This document shows, in pieces, positions 17,460-27,029 of a stretch of 64,000 bases of DNA. Every line of letters starts with the position of its first letter. Position 1 is the first letter of the stretch. This DNA is from Methanocaldococcus infernus ME (GTDB taxonomy: Archaea > AGJL01 > Methanococci > Methanococcales > Methanocaldococcaceae): contig NC_014122.1 of assembly GCF_000092305.1 (NCBI RefSeq), forward strand, positions 620,001-684,000. Reading direction: 5' to 3'. The notes beneath the pieces are model-generated. The model made no database searches and was not told the DNA's origin. It saw only the letters and a list, made by a program, of their open reading frames with translations. A program made the position numbers and the translations under genes.

Positions 17460-19115
17460 ATGATAAGTGATAGTGTCAAAAAAGGGATTGAAAGAGCTCC
17501 ACATAGGAGTTTATTAAAAGCCTGTGGTTATAGTGATGAAGATCTTGAAAAGCCCTTTATTGGAGTTGCTAATAGCTTCACTGAAGTGGTTCCAGGACAT
17601 ATACATCTAAGAGAGATAGCTAAGGCTGTTAAAGAAGGAATTTACTCAAATGGTGGGACAGCCTTTGAGTTCAACACCATGGCTATCTGTGATGGTATAG
17701 CTATGGGACATGAGGGGATGAGATATTCACTACCTTCAAGGGAGATAATAGCTGACACTGTAGAAAGCATGGCTAAAGCTCATGGATTTGATGGCTTAGT
17801 TTTAATTCCAAGTTGTGATAAAGTTGTCCCTGGAATGCTAATGGGAGCTATAAGAACAGGCCTACCTTTCATAGTGGTTACTGGAGGAGCCATGCCTCCT
17901 GGAGAGATTAGAGGGAGAAGAATAGATTTAATAAGTGTCTTTGAGGCTGTTGGAGAATATAAGGTTGGAAAGATCTCAGAGGAAGAGCTTAGAGAACTTG
18001 AAAATCATGCTTGCCCTGGAGCTGGAAGTTGTGCTGGGCTATTTACAGCCAACACTATGGCATGTGTAACAGAGGCCTTAGGCTTATCTCTTCCATATTG
18101 TGCCACTTCCTTAGCAAAAACTGCAGAGAAGATAAGGATAGCAAGGAGAAGTGGAAGGAGGATAGTTGATTTAGTTAAAAATAATATAACTCCTGACAAA
18201 ATACTAAGCAAGGAAAGTTTTGAAAATGCTATTTTAGTAGATTTAGCCCTTGGAGGTTCTACAAACACAACCTTACACATTCCAGCTATAGCCCATGAGT
18301 TGGAAGAGAAGTTAATAACCTTAGATGACTTTGATAGGCTCTCTGATAAGGTTCCTCACATAGCTTCACTCAGACCTGGAGGAAAATACTTTATAGAGGA
18401 TTTACACAAAGCTGGAGGAATTCCTGGAGTATTGAAAGTTTTAGAAGGAGTGATTAATAAAGACTGTCTAACAGTTAGTGGCAAAACCATAGGAGAAATA
18501 ATAAGTGAAGTTAAATATATAGATTATGAGGTTATTAGGCCAATAGATAATCCTGTACATGAAACTGCTGGAATAAGAATTTTAAGGGGAAGCTTAGCTC
18601 CTAATGGAGCTGTTGTTAAAATCTCAGCAGTGAAGCCAGAGATGTATAAATTTGAAGGAGAGGCAAGAGTTTTTAACAGTGAGGAAGAGGCTGTTAAAGC
18701 TATACTAAATGGAGAGATAGAGGGAGGGGAGGTTGTAGTTATAAGATATGAGGGCCCTGCAGGGGGGCCAGGGATGAGGGAAATGTTAGCTCCAACCTCA
18801 GCCATCTGTGGGATGGGGTTGGATGATAAAGTGGCATTAGTAACAGATGGTAGATTTAGTGGAGGTAGTAGAGGGCCATGTATTGGCCATGTATCTCCAG
18901 AAGCCATGGCTGGAGGGCCAATAGCTATAGTTGAGGATGGAGATCTTATAAAGATAGACATGATCAATAAGAGGTTAGACCTTTCCCTCTCAAAGGAGGA
19001 GATTGAAGAAAGATTAAAGAAGTGGAAAAAGCCAGAGTTGAAGGTTAAGAAGGGATGGTTAGCAAGATATGCTAAGTTGGTTAGCTCAGCTGATGAAGGA
19101 GCTATCTTAAAATAA
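17460..19115 (+). CDS. ilvD: dihydroxy-acid dehydratase
   Basis: The 551-residue enzyme dehydrates dihydroxy acids in isoleucine and valine synthesis. The iron-sulfur ligands are in [11 protein letters not shown] (about residue 121) and [18 protein letters not shown] (about residue 185-200). The C-terminal catalytic region has [34 protein letters not shown]. Full length. GGAGGGACATA precedes the ATG. The aconitase X gene follows within about 20 bases, in the same direction. Confidence 0.96.
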   Translation: MISDSVKKGIERAPHRSLLKACGYSDEDLEKPFIGVANSFTEVVPGHIHLREIAKAVKEGIYSNGGTAFEFNTMAICDGIAMGHEGMRYSLPSREIIADTVESMAKAHGFDGLVLIPSCDKVVPGMLMGAIRTGLPFIVVTGGAMPPGEIRGRRIDLISVFEAVGEYKVGKISEEELRELENHACPGAGSCAGLFTANTMACVTEALGLSLPYCATSLAKTAEKIRIARRSGRRIVDLVKNNITPDKILSKESFENAILVDLALGGSTNTTLHIPAIAHELEEKLITLDDFDRLSDKVPHIASLRPGGKYFIEDLHKAGGIPGVLKVLEGVINKDCLTVSGKTIGEIISEVKYIDYEVIRPIDNPVHETAGIRILRGSLAPNGAVVKISAVKPEMYKFEGEARVFNSEEEAVKAILNGEIEGGEVVVIRYEGPAGGPGMREMLAPTSAICGMGLDDKVALVTDGRFSGGSRGPCIGHVSPEAMAGGPIAIVEDGDLIKIDMINKRLDLSLSKEEIEERLKKWKKPELKVKKGWLARYAKLVSSADEGAILK

Positions 19116-19135
19116 AAAATTTTTTGGTGTCTAAC

Positions 19136-20326
19136 TTGTATTTAACAAAGGAAGAGGAGAAAATTTTAGATGGAGAGAGAGGGGAGATTTTAAGAAGGTG
19201 TTTGAATCTCTTAGTTTCCCTTGGAGAGATCTATGGAGCTGAGAGGTTAATAGAGATAAGGTCAGCTCAGATCTCAGGAGTTTCTTACAAAACTATTAGA
19301 GATGTTGGCTTAGAGTTCATTGAAGACTTAGCCAGGGAAAATGTTAAAGTTAAGGTTATCTCTACCCTAAACCCAGCAGGGATGGACTTAGATAGATGGA
19401 GAGATCTTGAAATAAGTGAAGAGTTTGCTGAAAAGCAATTAAGGATTATAAAAGCCTTTGAAAAACTTGGGGTTGAGCTTAGCTGTACTTGCACTCCCTA
19501 TTTAACTGGCAACATTCCAACCTTTGGAGACCATATAGCTTGGGCTGAAAGCTCAGCTGTAGCCTTTGCCAACTCTGTCTTAGGAGCCAAAACCAACAGA
19601 GAAGGAGGCCCATCAGCACTGGCAGCAGCTATATTGGGGAAAACTCCTTACTATGGCTATCACTTAGATGAGAATAGGAAAGCTAACTATATAGTGAAGT
19701 TAGAGCTTTCAAAAAATTGGGGAGAAAGCCTTTATGGAGCTTTAGGTTATCTTATAGGAAAGATGGTTAAGAATGGAATCCCTTATTTTGAAAATCTTTA
19801 TAAGCTTAAGCCAAGCTTAGACAGCTTAAAAAGCTTAGGAGCTTCAATGGCAGCCTCTGGAGGAATAGCTCTATTTCATGCTAAGCATCTAACAGCTGAG
19901 GCTAAAGTGAGAGATGTTATTGGAGAGGCTGAGAGGATAGAGATTGATGATAAGGAGATAGAAGAAGCTTACAGTTCTCTCAACTCAACTGAAGATTATG
20001 AGCTAATTTGCTTAGGCTGTCCCCACTGTAGCTTAGAAGAGATAAAGAAAGTGGCTAACTTATTAAAAGATAAAAAATTAGATAGGGAACTTTGGGTCTG
20101 TACCTCTCTACAAGTAAAGGCTATTGCTGATAGAATGGGATACACCAAAATTATAGAAAAAGCTGGGGGAAAGGTTATAAAAGATACTTGTATGGTTGTA
20201 GCTCCAATAGAAGAGCTTGGCTATAAAAGTGTGGCAACAAACTCTGGAAAGGCTTCTGTCTATTTACCAAGCTTCTGTAAAAGTAAGGTTTATTTTTCAG
20301 ATGTAGAAGATATCCTTAAGCATTAA
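19136..20326 (+). CDS. aconitase X catalytic subunit / probable phosphomevalonate dehydratase large subunit
   Basis: The roughly 396-residue product belongs to the AcnX (DUF521) family. In archaea the large subunit with a separate DUF126 small subunit dehydrates mevalonate 5-phosphate in the archaeal mevalonate pathway. Motifs include CTCTPYLTGNIPTFGDHIAWAESSAVAFANSV, TNREGGPSALAAAI, GCPHCSLEEI and CTSLQVKAIADRMGY with DTCMVVAP, supplying cluster cysteines. TTG codons at 19124 and 19136 and a GTG at 19127 are in frame. The TTG at 19136 gives MYLTKEEEKIL with GGTG upstream. The small subunit is not in this window. Confidence 0.82.
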   Translation: MYLTKEEEKILDGERGEILRRCLNLLVSLGEIYGAERLIEIRSAQISGVSYKTIRDVGLEFIEDLARENVKVKVISTLNPAGMDLDRWRDLEISEEFAEKQLRIIKAFEKLGVELSCTCTPYLTGNIPTFGDHIAWAESSAVAFANSVLGAKTNREGGPSALAAAILGKTPYYGYHLDENRKANYIVKLELSKNWGESLYGALGYLIGKMVKNGIPYFENLYKLKPSLDSLKSLGASMAASGGIALFHAKHLTAEAKVRDVIGEAERIEIDDKEIEEAYSSLNSTEDYELICLGCPHCSLEEIKKVANLLKDKKLDRELWVCTSLQVKAIADRMGYTKIIEKAGGKVIKDTCMVVAPIEELGYKSVATNSGKASVYLPSFCKSKVYFSDVEDILKH

Positions 20327-20418
20327 AATATTTAAAATCTTTTGAAATATATTAAAATTAATTGATTAATCAAAAACTATAAATATTAGTTGAGCCATGT
20401 TAAATGTTTGGTGATAAC

Positions 20419-20670
20419 TTGGTAGTAATAAGAGTGTTTGGAACTGGCTGTCAGAAATGTCAAGAAGTTTATGAGAATGTTAAGAAAGCTGTTGAAGAAC
20501 TTGGAATAGATGCTGAAATTATAAAGGTTACTGATGTTGATGAGATAGCCAACTGGATCTATGTAACCCCTGGAGTAGCTTTTGATGACTATATTATCTT
20601 TGAGGGAAAGGTTCCAACAGTTGAGGAAATTAAGGAAGAGTTAAAAAGCTATTTGGAGGAGAAAGAATGA
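20419..20670 (+). CDS. small thioredoxin-like redox protein
   Basis: An 83-residue single-domain thioredoxin-fold protein with the active-site FGTGCQKCQ (Cys 11 and 14 from the proposed start) and a conserved TPGVAFDD segment providing the cis-proline. It resembles the Thioredoxin_3 group. A TTG at 20419 has GGTGATAAC directly upstream. An ATG at 20404 would add five residues and could be leaderless from a TATA-like AACTATAAATATT. The next gene begins in an ATGA overlap, so the pair is translationally coupled. Confidence 0.8.
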   Translation: MVVIRVFGTGCQKCQEVYENVKKAVEELGIDAEIIKVTDVDEIANWIYVTPGVAFDDYIIFEGKVPTVEEIKEELKSYLEEKE

Positions 20671-21047
20671 AGGTAGCAATAATAGCATGTGAAAAGATGG
20701 TTTTATCAGGATGTCCTGGAAAAGAAGCTTGTGTCTCCTGCTTTAAAGCTATAAATGAGAAGAGTGGAGCCTTTGAGAGATATAAAGATGTTGAGTTAGT
20801 TGCCTTTACAACCTGTGGAGGCTGTCCAGGGAAGAGATTTACAAGTAGAGTTAAGCTATTAAAAAATGCTGTTGGAGCTGAGGCTATACACATAGCTAAC
20901 TGTACCTTCTTAGAGCCAAAATGTCCATACTTAAACTTTGAAGAGCTTAGTAAGAAGTTAATGGAAGAGCTTGAAATCCCCATAGTCTTTGGAACCCATA
21001 AGTTAATTAAAGGCTTAGAGCTTGTTTGCACCTGTGATAAAAAATAA
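20667..21047 (+). CDS. CGGC domain protein
   Basis: A 126-residue cysteine-rich protein of the CGGC family, of unknown function. Cysteines are at about 8, 16, 22, 25, 50 and 53, the last two within TTCGGCPGKR, followed by further cysteines in ANCTFLEPKCPY and a C-terminal CTCDKK. The pattern suggests redox or metal/cluster binding. It lies between a thioredoxin-like gene (4-base overlap) and a heavy-metal/metalloid type permease gene. Confidence 0.82.
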   Translation: MKVAIIACEKMVLSGCPGKEACVSCFKAINEKSGAFERYKDVELVAFTTCGGCPGKRFTSRVKLLKNAVGAEAIHIANCTFLEPKCPYLNFEELSKKLMEELEIPIVFGTHKLIKGLELVCTCDKK

Positions 21048-21099
21048 ATCCTAAAATTTTTTTAGATATTTAGATTAATAAACTTAAATAGGTGAGAAT

Positions 21100-22170
21100 T
21101 TGGATTTTATAATGATTATAATCAATACAGTTATTGATTATTTAACCCCAAATAGGGTTATAGCCTTACTAACAGCCTTCCTTATGGCTGGAGGGATATC
21201 TGCTTTAATAGACAAGGAAATAATATTAAGGTACTTTAGCTCAGAGAATAGGGTAGTTTCTTACTTAGTGGCTTCAGTGAGTGGAGCCATCTTAACAGTT
21301 TGCTCCTGTACAGTTATCCCTCTCTTTGCCTCCATATATAAAAAAGGAGCTAATATAGGGCCAGCAGTAACACTTCTCTACTCCGCTCCAGCTATTAATA
21401 TCTTAGCCATCTTCTACTCAGCAGCTGTTCTTGGCTGGGACATTGGGATATTAAGGGCTGTATTTGCTATTGTTATTTCAATAGTTATAGGCTTAATTAT
21501 GGAATTTATATTTAGGGAGAAGAAAGAAGAGAAAAGAAGAGTTAAGAGGTTATCAAGAAAGAGAAAGATGGAAATGAAAAAGTTATTAATTTTCTTTGCT
21601 CTACTGTTGTTAATGCTACTTGATATAACAGCATCTCCTAAGTTCTTCCCTCAACTTTCCTATTCCATATATGGCTCTTTCTTAGTGAAGCATTTAATAT
21701 TTGTTATATTAGCCATAATCTTCTCTATCTATGTGAAATTAAACTTTGACAAAAGAGAGATAAAGAGCTGGCTCTTAGAAACTAAGATTTTACTTAAAAT
21801 TATCTTCCCTCTCCTAATCTTAGGGATTGCTATAGCAGGAGTTATTAAAGCTCTAATTCCTCCTGAGTATGTAGCCAACTATGTTGGGCAAAATACAATA
21901 TTCTCTAACCTTATAGCCTCTCTAATTGGAGCTACTATGTACTTTGCCACCCTAACAGAGGTTCCAATAGTTAAGTCTCTTATGGATCTTGGAATGAATG
22001 TAGGCCCAGCTATGGCCTTACTACTTGCTGGACCAAGTTTAAGCATTCCAACAGTCTTGGCTGTATCTAAAATTATGGGATATAAGAAAGCTCTAACATA
22101 CTTCTCCTTAGTTGTTATCTTTTCAGCCCTCTGTGGTTATCTCACAGGATTTATATTATCTCAACCCTAA
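21100..22170 (+). CDS. DUF318 / ArsP-type permease
   Basis: The 356-residue integral membrane protein shows roughly eight to ten hydrophobic helices in two halves. Each half carries a related motif: VCSCTVIPLFASIYKKGANIGPAVTLLYSAPAIN in the first, TEVPIVKSLMDLGMNVGPAMALLLAGPSLSIP in the second. A basic cytoplasmic linker (KEEKRRVKRLSRKRKMEMKK) joins them. This is the permease family including ArsP and YraQ, proposed to export organoarsenicals or metals. The start is a TTG with GGTGAGAAT upstream. The 3' end overlaps convergent dapB by 15 bases. Confidence 0.78.
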   Translation: MDFIMIIINTVIDYLTPNRVIALLTAFLMAGGISALIDKEIILRYFSSENRVVSYLVASVSGAILTVCSCTVIPLFASIYKKGANIGPAVTLLYSAPAINILAIFYSAAVLGWDIGILRAVFAIVISIVIGLIMEFIFREKKEEKRRVKRLSRKRKMEMKKLLIFFALLLLMLLDITASPKFFPQLSYSIYGSFLVKHLIFVILAIIFSIYVKLNFDKREIKSWLLETKILLKIIFPLLILGIAIAGVIKALIPPEYVANYVGQNTIFSNLIASLIGATMYFATLTEVPIVKSLMDLGMNVGPAMALLLAGPSLSIPTVLAVSKIMGYKKALTYFSLVVIFSALCGYLTGFILSQP

Positions 22171-22968
22171 AACATCAAAGGTGTCATAAATCCCTTCTTC
22201 TTTATCTTTGATAAACCTTATAGCTAAGATAACCCCATTAACAAAGGCTTGCCTACTACTTGCTTTATGGGTTATTTCCAACCTCTCCCCATCTCCAGCA
22301 AAGATAACTGTATGCTCTCCAACAACATCTCCACATCTAACTGCATGTATCCCTATCTCCTCTTTTTTCCTCTCTCCAACTAATCCCTTCCTTCCATAGA
22401 TAAAATAGCTCTCTCTACTTCTGTTACTCTTTATTATCTCAGCAGCCTTAAGGGCTGTTCCAGATGGAGCATCTTTTTTATATCTGTGATGAATCTCTAT
22501 AATTTCAATGTCATAGTCTCCCAACTTCTTAGCCAAAATTTCTAAAATTTTGAAGAAGATATTTACTCCAATGGCAAAGTTCTCTGAAATAACAGCTGGA
22601 ACTTTATTCTCTTCTATGGACTTTAACATCTCTTTCCTCTGCTCTTCAGTAAAGCCTGTAGTTCCAATAACCAACTTAACCTTATTTCTTGCAGCTATCT
22701 TAACATTCTCAACACATGCATGGGCTATAGTGAAATCAACTAAAACATCTGGTTTAACTTCCTTTAAAACCTTGTCTAAGTTTTCAGCACTCTCTAACTT
22801 AATGTTTAGTTTTCCTAAGCCTAATAACTCTCCTACATCCTTCCCTATATTTGGATTGTTTGGAGCTTCAAAGGCAGCCACTAATTTCATATCCTCTTGC
22901 TGTAAGATAGTTTTTATAATATTGCTCCCCATCCTTCCTAAGGCTCCAGTTACTACTACTTTTATCAT
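22156..22968 (-). CDS. dapB: 4-hydroxy-tetrahydrodipicolinate reductase
   Basis: The 270-residue enzyme reduces the lysine/diaminopimelate intermediate. The N-terminal NAD(P) loop VTGALGRMGSNI is at residues 6-17. VDFTIAHACVENV and the catalytic/substrate segment EIHHRYKKDAPSGTALKAAE follow, with GIHAVRCGDVVGEHTVIFAGDGERLEITHKASSRQAFVNG near the C terminus. Full length. It overlaps the upstream ABC ATPase gene by four bases, a pairing with no obvious functional logic. Confidence 0.95.
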   Translation of the reverse strand: MIKVVVTGALGRMGSNIIKTILQQEDMKLVAAFEAPNNPNIGKDVGELLGLGKLNIKLESAENLDKVLKEVKPDVLVDFTIAHACVENVKIAARNKVKLVIGTTGFTEEQRKEMLKSIEENKVPAVISENFAIGVNIFFKILEILAKKLGDYDIEIIEIHHRYKKDAPSGTALKAAEIIKSNRSRESYFIYGRKGLVGERKKEEIGIHAVRCGDVVGEHTVIFAGDGERLEITHKASSRQAFVNGVILAIRFIKDKEEGIYDTFDVLGLR

Positions 22969-23741
22969 GCTACCCCTCTTTTAATTGTCTTTAAAACCTC
23001 TTCTTTTAATATTTCAACTATCTTCTTTCTATATTTTAAGAATTCTACACTATTCTTATCCCTTGGCCTCTCCAAGTCTATCTCAACAATCTCCTTTATC
23101 CTTCCAGGCCTTGCTGTCATTATAGCCACTCTGTCAGAGAGGTAGATGGCTTCATCAATACTATGTGTAACAAAGAAAACAGTCTTCTTATCTTTCTCCC
23201 AAATCTTTAATAACTCATTCTGTAATATAGCCCTTGTCTGAGCATCTAAGGCAGCAAAAGGCTCATCCATTAAAACAATCTCTGGATTGTTGGCTAAGGT
23301 TCTTGCTATTGCCACCCTCTGCTGCATTCCCCCACTTAGCTGGTGAGGATAAGCATTTTCAAATCCTTTTAGCCCAACAAGTTCTATAAACTTCTTAGCT
23401 ATTCTCTCCCTCTCCTCTTTAGGAAGGCCTTTAAGCTCTAATCCAAAGGTAACATTTTTCAAAACAGTTCTCCAAGGCATTAATGTATACTGTTGAAATA
23501 CAACCCCTCTATCAGCCCCTGGTCCTTTAACTTCCTTTCCATCCAATAAAACCTTTCCAGAGCTTGGCTTTTCCAAGCCTGCTATAATTCTTAATAAAGT
23601 TGTCTTTCCACAGCCAGAGGGGCCCATGACAGTGAAAAACTCATTCTCCTTAATTTCTAAGTTTATGTTATCTAAGGCTTTAACCTCCTTATCTTCTAAC
23701 TTAAACACTTTACTAACATTCTCTATAATTAACTTTGACAT
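22965..23741 (-). CDS. ABC transporter ATP-binding protein (nitrate/sulfonate/taurine family)
   Basis: The 258-residue ATPase has Walker A GPSGCGKTTLL at residues 40-50, Q-loop FQQYTLMPWRTV, signature LSGGMQQRVAIARTL, Walker B IVLMDEPFAALDAQTR and the H-loop VTHSIDEA. It is closest to the SsuB/TauB/NrtD-like group. It is paired with the permease upstream, six bases away. No substrate-binding protein gene is adjacent, so the substrate cannot be assigned. Confidence 0.88.
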   Translation of the reverse strand: MSKLIIENVSKVFKLEDKEVKALDNINLEIKENEFFTVMGPSGCGKTTLLRIIAGLEKPSSGKVLLDGKEVKGPGADRGVVFQQYTLMPWRTVLKNVTFGLELKGLPKEERERIAKKFIELVGLKGFENAYPHQLSGGMQQRVAIARTLANNPEIVLMDEPFAALDAQTRAILQNELLKIWEKDKKTVFFVTHSIDEAIYLSDRVAIMTARPGRIKEIVEIDLERPRDKNSVEFLKYRKKIVEILKEEVLKTIKRGVA

Positions 23742-23747
23742 GAAGAA

Positions 23748-24536
23748 TCACTTCATTGCTGTTCTCCAGAAGAAATATTTCTTTTCAATGTATCTTAACC
23801 CTCTATCTAAGATAAGGCCAATTAACCCTATAACAATCATTGCAGCAATAACTATATCCATTCTACTTAATGAGTAGGCATAGGTTATAAGATAACCAAG
23901 CCCTGAATTACTCCCTGGAAGCATCTCAGCAGCAACCACACACATCCAAGCTATTCCTATTCCCACCCTTAAGCCAGTTAAGATGGATGGAGAAGATGCT
24001 GGAATAACAACCTTAATTAAGATGTCTCTTTTCTTAGCCCCTAAGGTTAGAGCAGCTTCAATTAATGGCTTAGGAACCCCTTTAACTCCTGAGATAGTGT
24101 TAATTAAGATAGGGAAGAATGCTCCAATGAAGATAATGAAAACCATGGACACTTCTCCAATCCCAAACCATGCAAGTGAGAGAGGAACCCATGCAAGTGG
24201 AGGAATTGGTCTAAAGAGTTCTATAACAGTGTCAAATAAAGCATTAATAACAGTGAAGTAACCCATCAGTATCCCTAAGGGGACAGCTAAGAGAGAGGCT
24301 ATAATAAAACCTGAGAGAACTCTCTTTATACTAATGAGGGCATTACTAACCAAACTTCCAGTTCCTAAGAGATCTACAGTAGGATGAAGAAGAATTTTTA
24401 GAACATCTTCAACCCTTGGAAGGATAACAGGGTTATTAATATAGATAGCTAAAAGCTCCCAAATAACTAATAGGGTTAAGGGCATGGCTAACTTTATTAA
24501 GATACTAACTACACTATCTTTTAATCTCAACTCCAT
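23748..24536 (-). CDS. ABC transporter permease (nitrate/sulfonate/taurine family)
   Basis: A 262-residue inner-membrane subunit with about six hydrophobic helices and the family's EAA-loop, EAALTLGAKKRDILIKVVIPASSPSILTGLRVGIGIAW, around residues 156-194, which couples to the ATPase. It begins the transporter operon followed by the ATPase and dapB. GGGGA lies immediately before the ATG. Confidence 0.87.
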   Translation of the reverse strand: MELRLKDSVVSILIKLAMPLTLLVIWELLAIYINNPVILPRVEDVLKILLHPTVDLLGTGSLVSNALISIKRVLSGFIIASLLAVPLGILMGYFTVINALFDTVIELFRPIPPLAWVPLSLAWFGIGEVSMVFIIFIGAFFPILINTISGVKGVPKPLIEAALTLGAKKRDILIKVVIPASSPSILTGLRVGIGIAWMCVVAAEMLPGSNSGLGYLITYAYSLSRMDIVIAAMIVIGLIGLILDRGLRYIEKKYFFWRTAMK

Positions 24537-24655
24537 TCCCCTGTTTTCATTTTTTGGTAAAATTCTGTGAATATAGAGTTTAAAATAAGGCTATAGCTAA
24601 TATATAATTTTCCTTTTAATGTTAATGGTTTATGTAAATTCATAAAATCATAAGC

Positions 24656-24663
24656 TTTATATA
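24656..24663 (+). promoter_or_regulatory. TATA box for tRNA-Val
   Basis: TTTATATA followed by CC ends 28 bases before the tRNA-Val 5' end, with an A-rich stretch following, as typical for archaeal tRNA promoters. Confidence 0.6.
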
Positions 24664-24690
24664 CCAAAAGAAATTTTTTATAATTCCCGA

Positions 24691-24764
24691 GGGCCCATAG
24701 TCTAGCTGGCTATGACGCCGCCCTTACAAGGCGGAGGTCGCCGGTTCGAATCCGGCTGGGCCCA
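24691..24764 (+). tRNA. tRNA-Val(TAC)
   Basis: The acceptor GGGCCCA pairs with TGGGCCC. The anticodon stem CCGCC/GGCGG encloses loop CTTACAA (anticodon TAC), and the T arm is GCCGG-TTCGAAT-CCGGC. Unlike the other four tRNA genes here, CCA is not encoded: the genome reads CTA after the discriminator A. Confidence 0.96.
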
Positions 24765-24908
24765 CTATTTTTTACTTTCAAATTAATGAAATTTGATAAT
24801 ACTGACTTTTACTATTAATTTATATTTTTAAATTAATGAAAATTTCACTCAAAGCTTATATAAGATAAGCTATTAATTGTATTAAAAAACTTGAAAAAAG
24901 GTGAGAGG

Positions 24909-25208
24909 TTGGAAGAAGAGCAACAAATTAGGGTAAGAATACCAAAAAAAGAAGAAAATGAAATTTTGGGAATTATAGAGCAGATGTTAGGAGCAAGTAG
25001 AGTTAGAGTTAGATGTATGGATGGGAAAACAAGGTTAGGAAGAATTCCAGGAAGATTGAAGCATAGAATATGGATAAAAGAGGGAGATGTGGTTATAGTT
25101 AAACCCTGGGAAGTTCAGGGAGATGAAAAATGTGACATTATTTGGAGATACACAAAGACACAGGTTGAGTGGTTGAGGAGGAAAGGATACTTAGATGAGA
25201 TCTTATAA
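24909..25208 (+). CDS. translation initiation factor aIF1A
   Basis: This factor binds the small subunit A site during initiation. The OB-fold core reads [57 protein letters not shown], followed by the C-terminal [22 protein letters not shown] longer frame starts at TTG 24891, but the TTG at 24909 follows AAGGTGAGAGG directly and gives [12 protein letters not shown], as expected for the family (99 residues). The 3' end overlaps the convergent ABC ATPase by six bases. Confidence 0.94.
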   Translation: MEEEQQIRVRIPKKEENEILGIIEQMLGASRVRVRCMDGKTRLGRIPGRLKHRIWIKEGDVVIVKPWEVQGDEKCDIIWRYTKTQVEWLRRKGYLDEIL

Positions 25209-25964
25209 TTTTGGGACTACTATTTTAAATTTATCAATATTCTTAATCTCACAGATATCTCCATATAGTGATTTTAGAACTTCCTCAGTTAAAGTTTCCT
25301 GAGGGTTTCCATAAGCAAGTATTCTCTTTTTATGCAACACAATAACCTTATCACAGAACCACATCATTAGGTTAGGGTCATGAACACTAACAATAATTGA
25401 CATCCCACTCTTAGCCAACTTCTTTAAAATATTCCAAATCTTTAATTGATTTCTAAAGTCCAATGCTGAGGTAGGCTCATCTAAAACCATAACCTCAGTT
25501 TCCTGAGCCAATGCTCTGGCTAATAAAACTAACTGTCTCTGGCCACCACTTAAGTCAGTGTATGGTTTATCAGCAAGGTTTATAACACCAATGGCTTCCA
25601 TAGCCTTAATAGCCTTATCAACATCTTCCTTTTTTGGTCCAAATATTCCATTTAAGTGGGGAGTCCTTCCCATTAAAACTACTTCTTTAACTAAGTAGGG
25701 AAAAGGAGGTTTATGCTCTTGAGGGACATAAGCTATTAACTTAGCAATCTTCTCTATAGGCATTTTTGTAATATCTTGCCCATTAACATGTATTTCTCCT
25801 CTATTTGGCTTTAAAAAGCCAATTATGCACTTAAATAAAGTTGATTTTCCAGCTCCATTGGGGCCAAATATAGCACACAGTTCTCCTTTATTCACTACAA
25901 AGGATATATCTTTTAAAACTTCATGCTCTCCATAGCTATAGCTTAAATTTTTAACTTCTAACAT
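25203..25964 (-). CDS. ABC transporter ATP-binding protein (iron chelate/corrinoid type)
   Basis: The roughly 253-residue ATPase has Walker [12 protein letters not shown] near residues 32-42, Q-loop VPQEHKPPF, signature [15 protein letters not shown], Walker [17 protein letters not shown] and switch SVHDPN. This is the FepC/BtuD/HmuV-like group. The ATG at 25964 has GGAGGAGAT upstream; an earlier TTG at 25982 lies within that region. It is the last gene of a permease-ATPase set whose binding protein is further upstream. Confidence 0.9.
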   Translation of the reverse strand: MLEVKNLSYSYGEHEVLKDISFVVNKGELCAIFGPNGAGKSTLFKCIIGFLKPNRGEIHVNGQDITKMPIEKIAKLIAYVPQEHKPPFPYLVKEVVLMGRTPHLNGIFGPKKEDVDKAIKAMEAIGVINLADKPYTDLSGGQRQLVLLARALAQETEVMVLDEPTSALDFRNQLKIWNILKKLAKSGMSIIVSVHDPNLMMWFCDKVIVLHKKRILAYGNPQETLTEEVLKSLYGDICEIKNIDKFKIVVPKL

Positions 25965-25968
25965 ATCA

Positions 25969-26991
25969 TTAATCTCCTCCAAAAAATTGGGTTTTCTTTG
26001 ATCTCAACAAGTATATTAAATAAGGAGCTCCTAAAATAGAGGTTACAATCCCTAAAGGAACTTCTCCAGTAGTTATGGTTCTTGCTATGGTGTCACAAAT
26101 TATTAGAAAGATTCCTCCAAGTATTGCAGACATTGGTAGCAAAAATCTATGATCTGGCCCAAGTATTAAACGAGAAGCATGAGGGATCATTAATCCTACC
26201 CATCCAATAATCCCAGCAACAGAAACAGCTAATGAAGTTATAAATGTTGATAAAATAATTAAAATTATCTTTAGCCTTTCAGTATTTATTCCCAAAGCTC
26301 TTGCTTCCTCATCTCCAAGAGATAAAATATTTAATTTCCAAGAGTAGGACATTATTGCCAAAATTCCAAGAGGGATTAGTAGGCCCACACTATAAACATC
26401 CTTCCAACCAACATGGTAGAGCCCTCCCATTATCCAAAATACTATAGCCTTTAGTTGGGCCTCACTTGCAAAATATTGGAAGATAGCTACAAGTGCATTA
26501 AAGAATGATCCTAAGATGACTCCAGCAAGTAGTAAGGTTACTAATGGAGTTCTTCCTCTAACCCTTGCTAATGAATAAGTGGCAAAGACTGCAATCATTC
26601 CAAATATAAAGGCTGAAATCTGTGCTGATAGTGGAATAAAAGAGTACATAATGGATAAAGCTGCCCCAAAGGCTGCTCCAGCTGAAACTCCAAGTATAAA
26701 AGGGCTAACTAATGGGTTTCTAAAAACTCCCTGATAAGTAGCTCCTGAAGTGGCTAAAGCCATTCCTATTAACATTCCAACAATAACCCTTGGTACTCTA
26801 ATGTCCCAGACTATTGTATTGTAAATTCCTGTAATTTCCTTACCAAAAATATGGGCTATTAAAACTTTAAATACTTCATTTATTGGGACATTATAAGCTC
26901 CAACACTTATGGAAATTAACATAGTTGCAAATAAAAGAAAAGCTGAGAAACCAATTATAAAAATTTTTGATCTGTAACTAAAATCAACCAT
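25969..26991 (-). CDS. FecCD/BtuC-family ABC transporter permease
   Basis: The 340-residue permease has about nine to ten membrane helices. Family motifs are GMLIGMALATSGATYQGVFRNPLVSPFILGVSAGAAFGAALSI and, near the C terminus, VAGIIGWVGLMIPHASRLILGPDHRFLLP with GEVPLGIVTSILGAPYLIYLL. It imports siderophore-bound iron, haem-like compounds or corrinoids in its family. Methanogens need both iron and corrinoid, so the ligand is open. It lies 38 bases after the binding-protein gene. Confidence 0.9.
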   Translation of the reverse strand: MVDFSYRSKIFIIGFSAFLLFATMLISISVGAYNVPINEVFKVLIAHIFGKEITGIYNTIVWDIRVPRVIVGMLIGMALATSGATYQGVFRNPLVSPFILGVSAGAAFGAALSIMYSFIPLSAQISAFIFGMIAVFATYSLARVRGRTPLVTLLLAGVILGSFFNALVAIFQYFASEAQLKAIVFWIMGGLYHVGWKDVYSVGLLIPLGILAIMSYSWKLNILSLGDEEARALGINTERLKIILIILSTFITSLAVSVAGIIGWVGLMIPHASRLILGPDHRFLLPMSAILGGIFLIICDTIARTITTGEVPLGIVTSILGAPYLIYLLRSKKTQFFGGD

Positions 26992-27029
26992 TCTATGTCA
27001 CCAAAAAAGATTTTTTTGAAAAAAAGAGA

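Noticed and set aside
22156-24536. Complete uptake operon with a defined substrate
   Set aside because: No substrate-binding protein gene is adjacent, so nitrate, sulfonate or taurine cannot be chosen from sequence alone.
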